DNA of 64,000 bases from NCBI RefSeq assembly GCF_019669925.1, contig NZ_AP019779.1, positions 1,503,001 to 1,567,000 on the forward strand, read 5' to 3'. The notes beneath the pieces were generated by a model. It had not been told where the DNA came from. It worked only from the letters and a program-made list of their open reading frames with translations, and made no database searches. Shown here one piece after another: positions 29,488 to 38,455 of this stretch; the first letter of the stretch is position 1; the number at the start of each line of letters is the position of its first letter. A program made the position numbers and the translations under genes. This stretch comes from Methanobrevibacter arboriphilus. GTDB taxonomy: Archaea; Methanobacteriota; Methanobacteria; Methanobacteriales; Methanobacteriaceae.

Positions 29488-29546
29488 TTATATAATAAAA
29501 AAAACAAACGTTAATTTATGTAAAGTAGTTTGAAATAACATTCAAA
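29488..29546 (+). promoter_or_regulatory. Promoter and inverted repeat of the radical SAM operon
   Basis: TTTATATAAT (29488-29497) is a good archaeal TATA box, 80-90 bases before the first ATG at 29577. TTTGAA (29529-29534) and TTCAAA (29541-29546) form an inverted repeat with a six-base spacer just after the expected transcription start. The rest of the 380-base gap from 29197 is AT-rich without a gene. Confidence 0.5.
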
Positions 29547-29576
29547 TTCAAAAATATATTTTTTTAGGGATAAACA

Positions 29577-30974
29577 ATGAAAATAAAAATTTATTTAATA
29601 GACCCTATTGTTTCAGAAATTAATAATGAAATAATGGTAAGTACTCCTAATCAGGGGAGTTATGGTAGTGGTGCACCATCTGGTATTTGGGAACCTTATA
29701 CTATGGAATGCATAGGCTCTTTTTTAAAAGAAAATCTTCCAATTTTGGATATCCATATCCTTCAAGAAAACATATATGATCATGACAGGATTGTTTCAAA
29801 ATTAAAATTTGATCATGATTTAAACGTTGTATGTGTTTCAACATATTCATATGCTGCTAATGATGTTATTTCTATTTTTGAAAAAATTAAGGATATTGAT
29901 AATGAAATTATTACTGTAAGTGGTGGATATCATCCTTCAGGAGATGAAAATTTCTGCCAAAATTCTTGTATTGATCATTGTATACTTGGTGAAGGTGAAA
30001 TTCAAATGTTGAATTTAATTAAATCACTGACTGGTTCTGAATTTAAAAATGATGAGAATTTCAAGTTAAATATGGGTGAAAATAGCCCATGGCCTATTAG
30101 AAATGAAAAATTTTTGAAAAGAGCAAAATCATTCCCATTATCAGTTCCATCACCAGATAAACAAATAAATCCTGCAATGATTTCTTATGGTAGAGGATGT
30201 TTATTTAATTGTTCATTTTGTGCATCTTCTCTTATATGGTCGGATACACATACTTCTTTTCGTAATGTTTCTGATGTTATTAATGAAATAAATTATTTAA
30301 AGAAAAAATTTGGTACTAATTCTCTTTTTTGGACTGATTTAGCTCTTAATAATGATAAAAACAAATTATATGAACTATTATATGATCTATCAAAGTTAAA
30401 CAATATTTATAGTTTTGGATATGTAAATCAAAACTTAGATGATGAAACAGCATTTAAACTTCAAAATGCAGGCTTTAGAAGATTAGGTTTTGGTGTTGAA
30501 GCTCTTGAAAACTATAGGTTAAAAAAAATTAAAAAATTTCAAAAACTTTCAAGAATTAAAAAATCATTATCGGCTGCAGATAGAAATGGTATAATTACAA
30601 GGGGATATATAATGATGGGTTTCCCTGATCAAGTTCCTGAGGATACATACAATATATTAGAGAATATTATTGATTTACCAATTGATCAACTAAGATTAGG
30701 TTTTTATACTCCTTTTGTAGGAACATCTTCCTATGAAGAACATTGTGACAATTTAACTGAAGATAATAATCGTTTTACTGCTGATTTGCCAGTTTTTAAA
30801 AATCATATTCTCGAAGAAGAGAAATGGATTAGTATTAGAAAAGATGTTATAAAGAGGTTTTACAATAGTGAAAATTATAAAAATAGGATTGAAGAAAAAA
30901 TTAAGGAATTTCCTTATTTAGAAGAGTCTTTTAATTATTTTTTCAAAGTATTAAATTTAGAAGAGGTTTTATAA
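29577..30974 (+). CDS. B12-binding-type radical SAM protein
   Basis: The 465-residue protein has an N-terminal cobalamin-binding-like Rossmann domain (residues ~1-160: VVCVSTYSYAANDV, TVSGGYHPSGDE, CILGEGE). The radical SAM core follows, with the cluster motif Cys208-x3-Cys212-x2-Cys215 in RGCLFNCSFC, then FWTDLALNND, LGFGVEAL and GYIMMGFPDQ. The family (BchE/P-methylase-like) carries out methylations or cyclisations; the substrate is not evident. It opens a tight four-gene run and overlaps the next ORF by one base (TAATG). Whether it binds B12 cannot be read from the sequence. Confidence 0.88.
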   Translation: MKIKIYLIDPIVSEINNEIMVSTPNQGSYGSGAPSGIWEPYTMECIGSFLKENLPILDIHILQENIYDHDRIVSKLKFDHDLNVVCVSTYSYAANDVISIFEKIKDIDNEIITVSGGYHPSGDENFCQNSCIDHCILGEGEIQMLNLIKSLTGSEFKNDENFKLNMGENSPWPIRNEKFLKRAKSFPLSVPSPDKQINPAMISYGRGCLFNCSFCASSLIWSDTHTSFRNVSDVINEINYLKKKFGTNSLFWTDLALNNDKNKLYELLYDLSKLNNIYSFGYVNQNLDDETAFKLQNAGFRRLGFGVEALENYRLKKIKKFQKLSRIKKSLSAADRNGIITRGYIMMGFPDQVPEDTYNILENIIDLPIDQLRLGFYTPFVGTSSYEEHCDNLTEDNNRFTADLPVFKNHILEEEKWISIRKDVIKRFYNSENYKNRIEEKIKEFPYLEESFNYFFKVLNLEEVL

Positions 30975-31903
30975 TGAAAATAAAAAATAGGAGTAAACAA
31001 GAAACAATAAAAAACAATGTGAAATTTGAGAAAACATCATGGTTTGATTATATTAAAAACTTCGATGAAAATTTGTATAATTTTCTAATTGAATCATTGG
31101 AAAGAGGATATTCTTTTAATAATATTTCAGAAGATTTGATAACACAAATAAAAGAATTATTAGTTCAGGAAGATTTAGAGAATGTTAAAAGATTTATTCC
31201 TTATATTACTAATCATCCAAATTTTCAAAATCATCGTATTGAATATGAAATTAAACAAGTAAGATATACTAAAATATTTAATTTTGTAAAAAATTGGATT
31301 AATGGAGGAAATGATATTTTAGATGTGGGATGTGGTAATGGAAATATGGCATATTTTTTCTTAGATGATGATAATGTCAATTATACTGGAACTGATGTTT
31401 ATTTACCTAATGATATTGATTCTTGTTTAATAAGTTCAAAAAACATATCATTTCTATTACAAGATTCACCAGTTAATATTCCAGTTTTAGATGAATCTAT
31501 GGATATTATATTGATAATTGACATGTTGCATCATATAGAATTTAAAGATCAAAGTAATTTTTTGGAAGATATATATAGAAAACTAAAACCTGATGGTAGA
31601 GTTATAATTTTTGAATATTGTTTTTCTGAAAAAGAAAAAGGGATATTAAACAATGAAGCTACTAATGAGTACAACAAATTAACAATAATGGAGAAAATGA
31701 ATTATTTATTGCTAATGGATTGGTTATCAAATATTTTATTTTTGAATAGAACCATGCCTATGCCTTATTCATTTAAAACAAAGGAAGAATGGGAGTTAAT
31801 GTTTAAAAAATTAAATTTTAACATTGAAAGTTCTAAATATCTTGGCTTTCCAGAGGAATTTTTTCACCAAGGTCCTTACTCTAAATTTTTATTATCTAAA
31901 TAG
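30974..31903 (+). CDS. Class I SAM-dependent methyltransferase
   Basis: The 309-residue protein has an uncharacterised N-terminal helical region of ~100 residues. The Rossmann methyltransferase core has motif I ILDVGCGNGN (Asp117), motif II acidic residue in YTGTDVY, DIILIIDMLHHIE and LKPDGRVIIFEY. It is coupled by a one-base overlap with the radical SAM gene, so the two probably act on the same substrate. No substrate-binding signature was recognised. Confidence 0.85.
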   Translation: MKIKNRSKQETIKNNVKFEKTSWFDYIKNFDENLYNFLIESLERGYSFNNISEDLITQIKELLVQEDLENVKRFIPYITNHPNFQNHRIEYEIKQVRYTKIFNFVKNWINGGNDILDVGCGNGNMAYFFLDDDNVNYTGTDVYLPNDIDSCLISSKNISFLLQDSPVNIPVLDESMDIILIIDMLHHIEFKDQSNFLEDIYRKLKPDGRVIIFEYCFSEKEKGILNNEATNEYNKLTIMEKMNYLLLMDWLSNILFLNRTMPMPYSFKTKEEWELMFKKLNFNIESSKYLGFPEEFFHQGPYSKFLLSK

Positions 31904-31915
31904 TTGAGTCATATC

Positions 31916-32563
31916 ATGAAATTAAAAAAAATAAAATCTGTGATATTTGACATGGATGGAGTTTTAATTGATTCTATGCCTTATCATGTAAAAGCTTGGG
32001 AATTGGCATTTGAAAAATATGGTTTGAAGATTAATAGTGAAATTATATATGAATTGGAAGGTTCGGACTATAAACAGACAGTAAAGATAATATTTGAAAG
32101 AATGGGGAAAAAAGTAAAAAAGCAGGATATAGAGTTTTTAGGAAAAGAACAAGATAAAATATTTAATGAAATTGTTAAAATTAAACCATTTGATGGTGTA
32201 GTAAAATTGCTTAAAATACTTGAAAAAAAGTATGACTTAGCAATAGTTTCAGGTTCTAATAGGAAAAATGTTGAAAAAATTGTTGAAAATAATTTTAAAA
32301 ATGTTTTTAAAGTTTTAATCACTGGTGATGATACAAATAAAAGTAAACCAGATCCTGAACCTTATTTAAAAGCATTAATCGCTTTAAATATTAAAAAAAA
32401 TGAGGTTATTGTAATAGAAAATGCTCCTTTAGGCATACAATCTGCTAAAAATGCAAATTTATTTTGTATAGGGTTAAAAACATATTTGGGAGATTCTTTT
32501 TTAAATAAAGCAGATATTATCCTTGAAAACCATGAAAAACTAGAAAAATATTTATTAAATTAA
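31916..32563 (+). CDS. HAD-superfamily phosphatase/phosphomutase (beta-PGM-like)
   Basis: The 215-residue protein starts MKLKKIKSVIFDMDGVLIDS; Asp12 is the nucleophile and Asp14 the acid/base of the HAD motif. The cap domain is alpha-helical (C1 type). Motif II is IVSGSNRKNVE, and motif III/IV is KPDPEPYLKAL...VIVIENAPLGIQSAKNAN. The ATG at 31916 is preferred over the TTG at 31904, which directly follows the upstream stop. Members remove or move phosphate on sugars. The position 12 bases after the methyltransferase suggests co-transcription; the substrate is unknown. Confidence 0.85.
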   Translation: MKLKKIKSVIFDMDGVLIDSMPYHVKAWELAFEKYGLKINSEIIYELEGSDYKQTVKIIFERMGKKVKKQDIEFLGKEQDKIFNEIVKIKPFDGVVKLLKILEKKYDLAIVSGSNRKNVEKIVENNFKNVFKVLITGDDTNKSKPDPEPYLKALIALNIKKNEVIVIENAPLGIQSAKNANLFCIGLKTYLGDSFLNKADIILENHEKLEKYLLN

Positions 32564-32581
32564 AAATAAGATGTGAATAAA

Positions 32582-34084
32582 ATGATTTATTTCAAATTAA
32601 TTGGAAGTTTTGTTTTTACAAAAGATATTACTGATTTAAAAGAAGTTATATATAAATTTCTAAATGAAAATACAAAAAAAATATTAACAAAAAATGGAGA
32701 AATAGGGTGTTCTATAAATGATTTTAAAATAGAAAAGAATATACTAACAATAAAATTTGAGAGTAACCAACTTATTAGAGCTCATGAAGTGTTAATAAGA
32801 TTAAAAAAAGAATTATCAAATTTTACAGGAAAAAAATTTAAAATAGGTATTCGGGATGTTTTAATAAAATATTTTGATATAAAAATGGAATCAAAAAAAT
32901 CATTGAACATAAAAAATTTACCTTATGTTAAAAATATAGAATATGGAGATAAATGCATAGTTATATTGTTTGATACTGAATCAGAAAACAAAATTACATA
33001 TTCTGAAATTGAAAAAAGAATACCTGATAGAATCATCACCTTATTAAAAAATAAAATGAATGATTATGGTGGTAAAAATGAACATTGGGAATTGTTATGG
33101 GAAAGTGAAGATAAAAAATTTAAATTTAAAGAGGATCCTACTAAGGTCATGGAAAAGGAGGGATGGATTAAAAGAGGTTATAATAGAGGGCAATGGATTT
33201 ATGGTCCTCAAGCTACTCATTTATTTAGAACTTTTGAGAAAATAACATTAAAGGAATTGTTGGAGCCTTTAGGATTTTCAGAAATGATTTTTCCAAAGTT
33301 AGTACCATGGGAAGTTTGGATGAGGAGTGGGCATGCACAGGGTGTTTATCCTGAAATATATTATGTTTGTCCTCCAAAAACTAGAGATCCTGAATATTGG
33401 GAAGATGTAAAAAACATATATAATATAACAAAAGAAATACCAATAGATTTAATCGAAAATAAAATTGATTCACCAATTGGAGGTATGTGTTATGCTCAAT
33501 GTCCTTCTTTTTGGGGATTTTTGCAAGGCGAAACCGTTTCTATCGATCAATTACCTTTAAAAGTATATGATCATTCTGGAACTAGTCATAGATATGAATC
33601 TGGGGGAATTCATGGAATTGAAAGAGTTGATGAATTTCATCGATTGGAGTTAGTATGGTTAGGAACCAGAAAAGAAACACTTGAAATGGCAGAAGAGATT
33701 AAAGAAAAATATAAAAATATTTTTGAAAATATATTAGAGCTTAAATGGAGGACTGCATGGGTTACACCATGGTTTATGGCCCAAGAAGGAAAAAAAGGGT
33801 TATCTGATATGGAAGGTGCAGGAACTGTTGATTATGAAGCAATAACTCCTTATAATAATAAATGGATCGAATTTCAAAACTTATCTGTTAATGCGGATAA
33901 ATATACAAAAGGTTTCAATGTAAAATCTCAAAATAATAAAAAATTATGGTCTGGATGCAGTGGAATAGGTTTAGAAAGATGGACAGCTGCTTTTATAAGC
34001 CAACATGGAATAAACATTGAAAATTGGCCTGATAAATTCAAAAAATACTTTGGAAAATTACCTTTGGGAATAAAGACATTATAA
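32582..34084 (+). CDS. serS: Type 2 (methanogen-type, zinc-dependent) seryl-tRNA synthetase
   Basis: The 500-residue protein has an N-terminal ~165-residue domain (MIYFKLIGSFVFTKDI) and a class II core: motif 2 SHRYESGG with its Arg/Glu, and motif 3 SGIGLERW. Cys307 (YAQC), Glu351 (VDEFHRLE) and Cys459 (WSGCSG) match in order and position the Cys306/Glu355/Cys461 zinc site of Methanosarcina barkeri SerRS. It charges tRNA-Ser (and tRNA-Sec where present) with serine. ATG 32582 is chosen because GTGAATAAA precedes it; GTG 32573 is possible. It is the last gene of the radical SAM run, 18 bases after the phosphatase, an odd place for a housekeeping synthetase. A paralogue with a biosynthetic role cannot be excluded. 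Confidence 0.85.
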   Translation: MIYFKLIGSFVFTKDITDLKEVIYKFLNENTKKILTKNGEIGCSINDFKIEKNILTIKFESNQLIRAHEVLIRLKKELSNFTGKKFKIGIRDVLIKYFDIKMESKKSLNIKNLPYVKNIEYGDKCIVILFDTESENKITYSEIEKRIPDRIITLLKNKMNDYGGKNEHWELLWESEDKKFKFKEDPTKVMEKEGWIKRGYNRGQWIYGPQATHLFRTFEKITLKELLEPLGFSEMIFPKLVPWEVWMRSGHAQGVYPEIYYVCPPKTRDPEYWEDVKNIYNITKEIPIDLIENKIDSPIGGMCYAQCPSFWGFLQGETVSIDQLPLKVYDHSGTSHRYESGGIHGIERVDEFHRLELVWLGTRKETLEMAEEIKEKYKNIFENILELKWRTAWVTPWFMAQEGKKGLSDMEGAGTVDYEAITPYNNKWIEFQNLSVNADKYTKGFNVKSQNNKKLWSGCSGIGLERWTAAFISQHGINIENWPDKFKKYFGKLPLGIKTL

Positions 34085-34210
34085 AAAATCAAATCTCAAA
34101 ATATAGAAGATAAGTATTTTAAAACATTAAATTGATAAATATGAAAAAAATTAATAAAAGATACAATATAGATCTTATAAAATAAGTATAATATGAAGTA
34201 ATTTTCAATG

Positions 34211-34480
34211 TTATATATATTTTAATACTTTTTTACCATTTTCTGTTATATGATATAGTCTTCCTTTAGTTGCTTCTTCATTAATGCATTTTATTAGATT
34301 TTTTTCTTTTAATCCAGATAAATAGATACTAATATGGCTTGTTATTGCTCCAACATCTCTAGCTATTTCAGAAGGAATTTTTAATTTTTCATCTTTAAGT
34401 GATATTAATATCTTTTGTCTATATTTTGAAGGTTTAACATATACTAAAAATTCTATTATTTCATCACTGTATTCTTTCAT
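34211..34480 (-). CDS. Small winged-helix transcriptional regulator
   Basis: The 89-residue protein is almost entirely one winged helix-turn-helix domain: YRQKILISLKDEKLKIPSEIARDVGAITSHISIYLSGLKEKNLIKC, with the wing in EATKGRLYHITENGKKVLKYI. It resembles short ArsR/MarR-type archaeal regulators without an effector domain. GGAGAT lies before the ATG. It stands alone and convergent to serS, with no obvious operator in front of it, so the target is unknown. Confidence 0.8.
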   Translation of the reverse strand: MKEYSDEIIEFLVYVKPSKYRQKILISLKDEKLKIPSEIARDVGAITSHISIYLSGLKEKNLIKCINEEATKGRLYHITENGKKVLKYI

Positions 34481-34800
34481 AATATTATCTCCATCTGTTT
34501 ATAATTAATCAAATTTTTTGTTTAAGATCAAATTAGATGTAAATTAAATTATATACAAAATCAGATATAATATCAACACAAATTAAAAATTATAAAGTTT
34601 ATTAAAATAACATAATTTTATTTAAAATAGTTTAATATAGAGTTATATTGATTTTTATATATTTTTCATTTAGTTTATATGCCATCCAAAGTTATCTAAA
34701 CAAATGAAATAATATTTATTTTTAAAATTTTTTAAATGTTCATATAATTTTTTATAAAAATTTAGTATTCAAAATAATTTAAATAATAGTATTAGTGATT

Positions 34801-34863
34801 ATTAGCATTATTAGCATTATTAGCATTATTAGCATTATTAGCATTATTAGCATTATTAGCATT
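34801..34863. repeat. Seven perfect tandem copies of ATTAGCATT
   Basis: A 9-base unit is repeated seven times without error, followed by a degenerate copy (ATTAATATT). It lies in the 471-base gap (34481-34951) between two minus-strand genes, about 90 bases past the stop of the Nudix gene. The rest of the gap is AT-rich with no gene seen. Confidence 0.9.
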
Positions 34864-34951
34864 ATTAATATTACTAATTATACTTAGTATTATTATCAAC
34901 TTGTTAAAAATTATTAGAGTTCTTTAACTGTAATTTTATTTTAATTTTAAG

Positions 34952-35359
34952 TTATAAAGAGTAGTTTTTTTCTTTCATTAAAGTTTTGAACCATCCAGAT
35001 ATTTTCAAGTCTTTAATTTCTTCAATATCAACCCATTTAAAATCAACATGTTCATTACTTATTTTTATTTCTGGAATTTCAGAAGTAATATTAACATTCA
35101 TAACAACAGCTATAGTCTTTTTATGAGGAAAATCTTCTTGAACTGCTCCTATTAAATCGCTTAACTCAATAGATAAGTTTGTTTCTTCACTAAATTCACG
35201 GATGAGTGCTTTGTCAAAGTCTTCTCCTGGTTCAACTTTCCCTCCAGGAAGTTCCCACCGACTAGGATTTGTTTTAGACTTAGGATGTCTTTTTAATAGT
35301 AGAATTTTTTCATCTTTTTTTAATAATCCTCTCATTACTAGACCATAGGGTTTTTTCAT
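34952..35359 (-). CDS. Nudix hydrolase (MutT-like)
   Basis: The 135-residue protein carries a complete Nudix box from GGKVEPGEDFDKALIREFSEET onwards in pattern (G-x5-E-x7-R-E-x2-E-E), so the metal-binding glutamates are present. The substrate side has RWELPGGK, typical of MutT/NTP-cleaning and NUDT1-like enzymes. It hydrolyses nucleoside diphosphate-linked compounds, possibly oxidised NTPs, which would complement the OGG1-type glycosylase in the window (inference). TTGATAAA precedes the start. Confidence 0.88.
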   Translation of the reverse strand: MKKPYGLVMRGLLKKDEKILLLKRHPKSKTNPSRWELPGGKVEPGEDFDKALIREFSEETNLSIELSDLIGAVQEDFPHKKTIAVVMNVNITSEIPEIKISNEHVDFKWVDIEEIKDLKISGWFKTLMKEKNYSL

Positions 35360-35558
35360 TTTATCAACTCTTAACTGTTATTTTTATATTTTATATAAAA
35401 TATATTATTACTCTTCAATATATTATTAATTATCTAACCTTATTCATAAATTATGTAAATTTATTTATAATCATTTATAATCATCTATAATTATCATAAT
35501 TATTCATATTTTTAATATTGGAAATTCAAAAAGTTTAAATACTATTATTTAAAAATAG

Positions 35559-35570
35559 TTGATATATCAA
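35559..35570. promoter_or_regulatory. Candidate MarR operator (TTGATATATCAA) before the marR gene
   Basis: A perfect 12-bp palindrome preceded by AAAAATAG lies 48 bases before the regulator start. The same AAAAATAG-(T/C)TGATATATCAAT context recurs before the MFS gene at 36297-36321, which suggests autoregulation and co-control. Confidence 0.7.
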
Positions 35571-35618
35571 TTAAAATTTATTTAACAAGTTAATCTATTG
35601 TTAGGAAAAGGTCATTGT

Positions 35619-36044
35619 ATGGAATATGTTTTTGATAAAAGTGATTTATTATTTGAATTTATAAAAATAAACTACAAATTAAGAAGGATACTTCAAAATA
35701 AATTTAAATATTATGATATTACATTTGAACAGTGGTATATGTTATATTTTATATATCAAAATGAAGGATGTAATCAAAAAATGCTTTCAAAAGCTTCAAA
35801 TAGAGATACTGGAGCTATCACAAGAAGTTTGAATATTCTTGCTGATAAAGGACTTATTGAAAGAAAAGTTTCCTTTCAAGATAAAAGAGAGTTTTTAATA
35901 TATTTAACTGATAAAAGTTTGAATTTATATAAGGATACATCTAAGTTAATGTTAGAAAATTCTCAAGAGATTAAAAGTATTTTTACTAAAGATGAACTTG
36001 AAAAACTATTTTACTTATTGGAAAAATTAGATTTGAATTTATAA
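35619..36044 (+). CDS. MarR-family transcriptional regulator
   Basis: The 141-residue protein (ATG 35619, with AAAAGGT six bases upstream; TTG 35598 is an alternative) has the MarR layout: N-terminal dimerisation helix, FEQWYMLYFIYQNEGCNQKMLSKASNRDTGAITRSLNILADKGLIERK as the winged helix, and KREFLIYLTDKSLNLYK as the wing with the conserved D-x-R. MarR dimers repress efflux genes until a small ligand binds. Shared palindromes before this gene and the MFS gene 300 bases downstream point to that transporter as the main target. Confidence 0.9.
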   Translation: MEYVFDKSDLLFEFIKINYKLRRILQNKFKYYDITFEQWYMLYFIYQNEGCNQKMLSKASNRDTGAITRSLNILADKGLIERKVSFQDKREFLIYLTDKSLNLYKDTSKLMLENSQEIKSIFTKDELEKLFYLLEKLDLNL

Positions 36045-36296
36045 TTTTTTATCTTTAGTTTTTCTATATATTATATATACATCTTTTTTATCTACAGTTT
36101 TTTGTATATGATGCTTTTGTATATGATTTTCCATAATTCAATATGATTTCTTATTCTATATGAATTTTTTCTCATATTTTTAATTTAATTATAATAATTT
36201 TTAATTTAATTTATTTAATCTAATTAATTTAATATTTTTAATTTACTTTATTTAATCTATTTAATTAATTTAATTTATTGACTATCTAAAAATAGC
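36045..36296. other. AT-rich spacer between marR and the MFS gene
   Basis: It has repeated TTTAATTTA stretches and no ORF of note. The transporter has its own promoter region at the downstream end, so the two genes are probably separate transcription units. Confidence 0.5.
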
Positions 36297-36321
36297 TGAT
36301 ATATCAATAGTTGATATATCA
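36297..36321. promoter_or_regulatory. Double MarR operator before the MFS-CBS gene
   Basis: Two palindromes in direct succession, TGATATATCAA (36298-36308) and TTGATATATCA (36311-36321), are centred 13 bases apart. The first is preceded by AAAAATAGC, as in the marR promoter (AAAAATAGT). Confidence 0.7.
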
Positions 36322-36349
36322 TTTATAATAAAAATTAAGGAGGTATTAA

Positions 36350-38047
36350 TTGTCATCAAATGAATCAATTAAAAATGAAGGATTGCCTTCATCTGTATGG
36401 TTGCTATTTATTGCAATTATCACTGCATTAATGGGTATGGGACTTATAGGACCTGTTTTACCAACACTCTCAACTCAATTGGGAGCAAGTCCTAGTGAAG
36501 TTACTTTGTTATATAGTAGTTATAATATTGTAATGGCAATAGGTGCACTAATTACAGGAGTTATATCTACAAGACTAGGTCTTAAAAAAGCTTTACTTAT
36601 TGGTATTATTATAATTGGTGTTTTTGCAGCTATTGCAGGATTTGCAACTAATATTTGGACTATCATTGGCTTACGTGGTATTTGGGCATTAGGAAGCTCT
36701 CTTTTCTTTGCTACAGGGCTTGCTGCTATGGTAACTGTTGCAGGAGTTTCAAAAACAAAGTCAATTGTTTTGTTTGAAGCTGCTGTTGGAATAGGAGTTG
36801 CAGCAGGGCCATTAATTGGGGGAATTCTTGGACAATTTTCATGGAGATATCCATTTATTGGAATTGGAGTGATGATGGTTATTGTATTTTTATTATTATT
36901 CACTAAATTACCCAATGTAAAAGAAGATCTCGGTACAAAATCAAACACTTCTTTAAAAGAACCTTTTCGTGCAATGAAAAATAGATCTATTGCAGTTTTG
37001 GGAATTGCTAACTCTCTTTATAATTTTGGTTTTTTTACATTATTAGCTTATAGTCCATTGATACTAGGATTAAATCCCTTTAATATAGGACTTATATTTT
37101 TAGGATGGGGTATTCTTCTTGGTATTTCTTCTTATTTCATAGCACCGAGACTTGAAAAGACTTTTGGAACAATTAAATCATTATATGTCATGTTAATTTT
37201 ATTTACAATTCTTCTTTTAGTCATGGGCATATTTACATCTGATTTACTCATTATATCTGGATGTATAATTATTTCTGGTTTATTGTTTGGAAATAGTAAT
37301 TCTTTATTTACTAATGCTGTAATGACAACATCGCCTGTTGAAGCCTCAACAACATCGGCTGCTTTTAGTTTTTTACGTATGATAGGTGGAGCTATTGCAC
37401 CTTTTTTAGCTGGGATTCTAACTGAATTATATGCTCCTAATACACCGTTTATTGTTGGAAGTTGTTTTGTTGTAAGCTCTATTATAGTTATAGTACTAAA
37501 TAGGAACTATATCTGTCCAAAATCTAAAATTAAAAGTGAAAAACCAGAGCAAACTCTACCAAAACAAACTTTATCAAAGCAAACTCTTAAAGTAAAAGAT
37601 TTCATGATTTCAAATGTTATTTCTATACATCCTGCTGCTGAAATTAAAGATTTACTAAAATTATTTTCTAAACATAATATTGGAGGAGTTCCGGTTGTCA
37701 ATGATCAAAATAAGCTAATTGGCATGGTTAGTGATGGGGATATCATAAGATATCTTGCTCCAAAAGACTATTCTGCCCATGATTTTATATACAATATATT
37801 AATTGAAGAAGGAGAATCAGAACAAGAAGTTTTAAATAATAAAATAACTGATAGTATTGATAGCTTGATAACTAAAAGAAAATTATATTATTTAAACGAT
37901 AATGATACTTTAGAAAAAGCTATTCAAATTTTATCTCAGAATGAGTTTAAAAAACTCCCAGTATTAGATTCAAATAAGCATGTTATTGGTATTATCAGTA
38001 GAGGAGATATAAATAACATTTTAATGAAGATGTTAGTACATAGATAA
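36350..38047 (+). CDS. MFS transporter fused to a C-terminal CBS domain pair
   Basis: TTG at 36350 is the start, with AAGGAGG six bases upstream (36337-36343). Residues ~15-385 form a 12-helix major facilitator: helix 1 SVWLLFIAIITALMGMGLIGPVLPTL, and the D/G-R-x-G-type loop ISTRLGLKKALL. A linker with a repeated K/P-x-QTL motif follows. The last ~150 residues are two CBS domains: KVKDFMISNVISIHPAAEIKD...GVPVVNDQNKLIGMVSDGDIIRYL, and YLNDNDTLEKAIQIL...KLPVLDSNKHVIGIISRGDI. CBS pairs bind adenosine nucleotides or sense ionic strength, so export may be gated allosterically (inference). Such a fusion is uncommon in MFS. Substrate unknown. Confidence 0.9.
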   Translation: MSSNESIKNEGLPSSVWLLFIAIITALMGMGLIGPVLPTLSTQLGASPSEVTLLYSSYNIVMAIGALITGVISTRLGLKKALLIGIIIIGVFAAIAGFATNIWTIIGLRGIWALGSSLFFATGLAAMVTVAGVSKTKSIVLFEAAVGIGVAAGPLIGGILGQFSWRYPFIGIGVMMVIVFLLLFTKLPNVKEDLGTKSNTSLKEPFRAMKNRSIAVLGIANSLYNFGFFTLLAYSPLILGLNPFNIGLIFLGWGILLGISSYFIAPRLEKTFGTIKSLYVMLILFTILLLVMGIFTSDLLIISGCIIISGLLFGNSNSLFTNAVMTTSPVEASTTSAAFSFLRMIGGAIAPFLAGILTELYAPNTPFIVGSCFVVSSIIVIVLNRNYICPKSKIKSEKPEQTLPKQTLSKQTLKVKDFMISNVISIHPAAEIKDLLKLFSKHNIGGVPVVNDQNKLIGMVSDGDIIRYLAPKDYSAHDFIYNILIEEGESEQEVLNNKITDSIDSLITKRKLYYLNDNDTLEKAIQILSQNEFKKLPVLDSNKHVIGIISRGDINNILMKMLVHR

Positions 38048-38455
38048 TAGAATATATAATATTAGGATAATATTAAAAAGCTTTATTTAAAAACTTTTAT
38101 TTATTAAAAAACTATCTTTAATCATTATATTGAGTATAATACTCTTAATTAATTATAGTACTTTTAATTAATATAATAGTTTTAAATTATAATACTTTTA
38201 AATTATAATATTTTTAAATTATAATATTTTTTTGTATTTCTTTTTTAATTTTAGCTCTATTTTTAACCTTAATAAAAATTCATATAATAAATTCATATTC
38301 TTATAAAAAACTTATATTATTCCTATAAAAAGCTTATATAATATAAAAAAAATATTATTTATTAATAGCTATTAACTAAATTTTGAGAATGTGAGCATAA
38401 ATATTTAAAATAATAATTTATTTAATAATTTATTATATTGCATCAGGTGAATTAA
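38048..38455. other. Spacer with AT-rich direct repeats before lysA
   Basis: About four imperfect copies of AATACTTTTAAATTAT lie at roughly 38150-38230, and a pair of ~22-base direct repeats (CTTATAAAAA...CTTATATTAT / CCTATAAAAA...CTTATATAAT) at about 38300-38345. The second pair contains TATA-like sequences and may mark the lysA promoter. No gene is seen. Confidence 0.5.

Noticed and set aside
29197-29576. Possible tRNA or riboswitch before the radical SAM gene
   Set aside because: No GC-rich cloverleaf or B12 box is present; only a TATA box and a small inverted repeat are visible.
34801-34863. Possible CRISPR array
   Set aside because: The units are 9 bases, perfect and contiguous with no spacers; it is a minisatellite.
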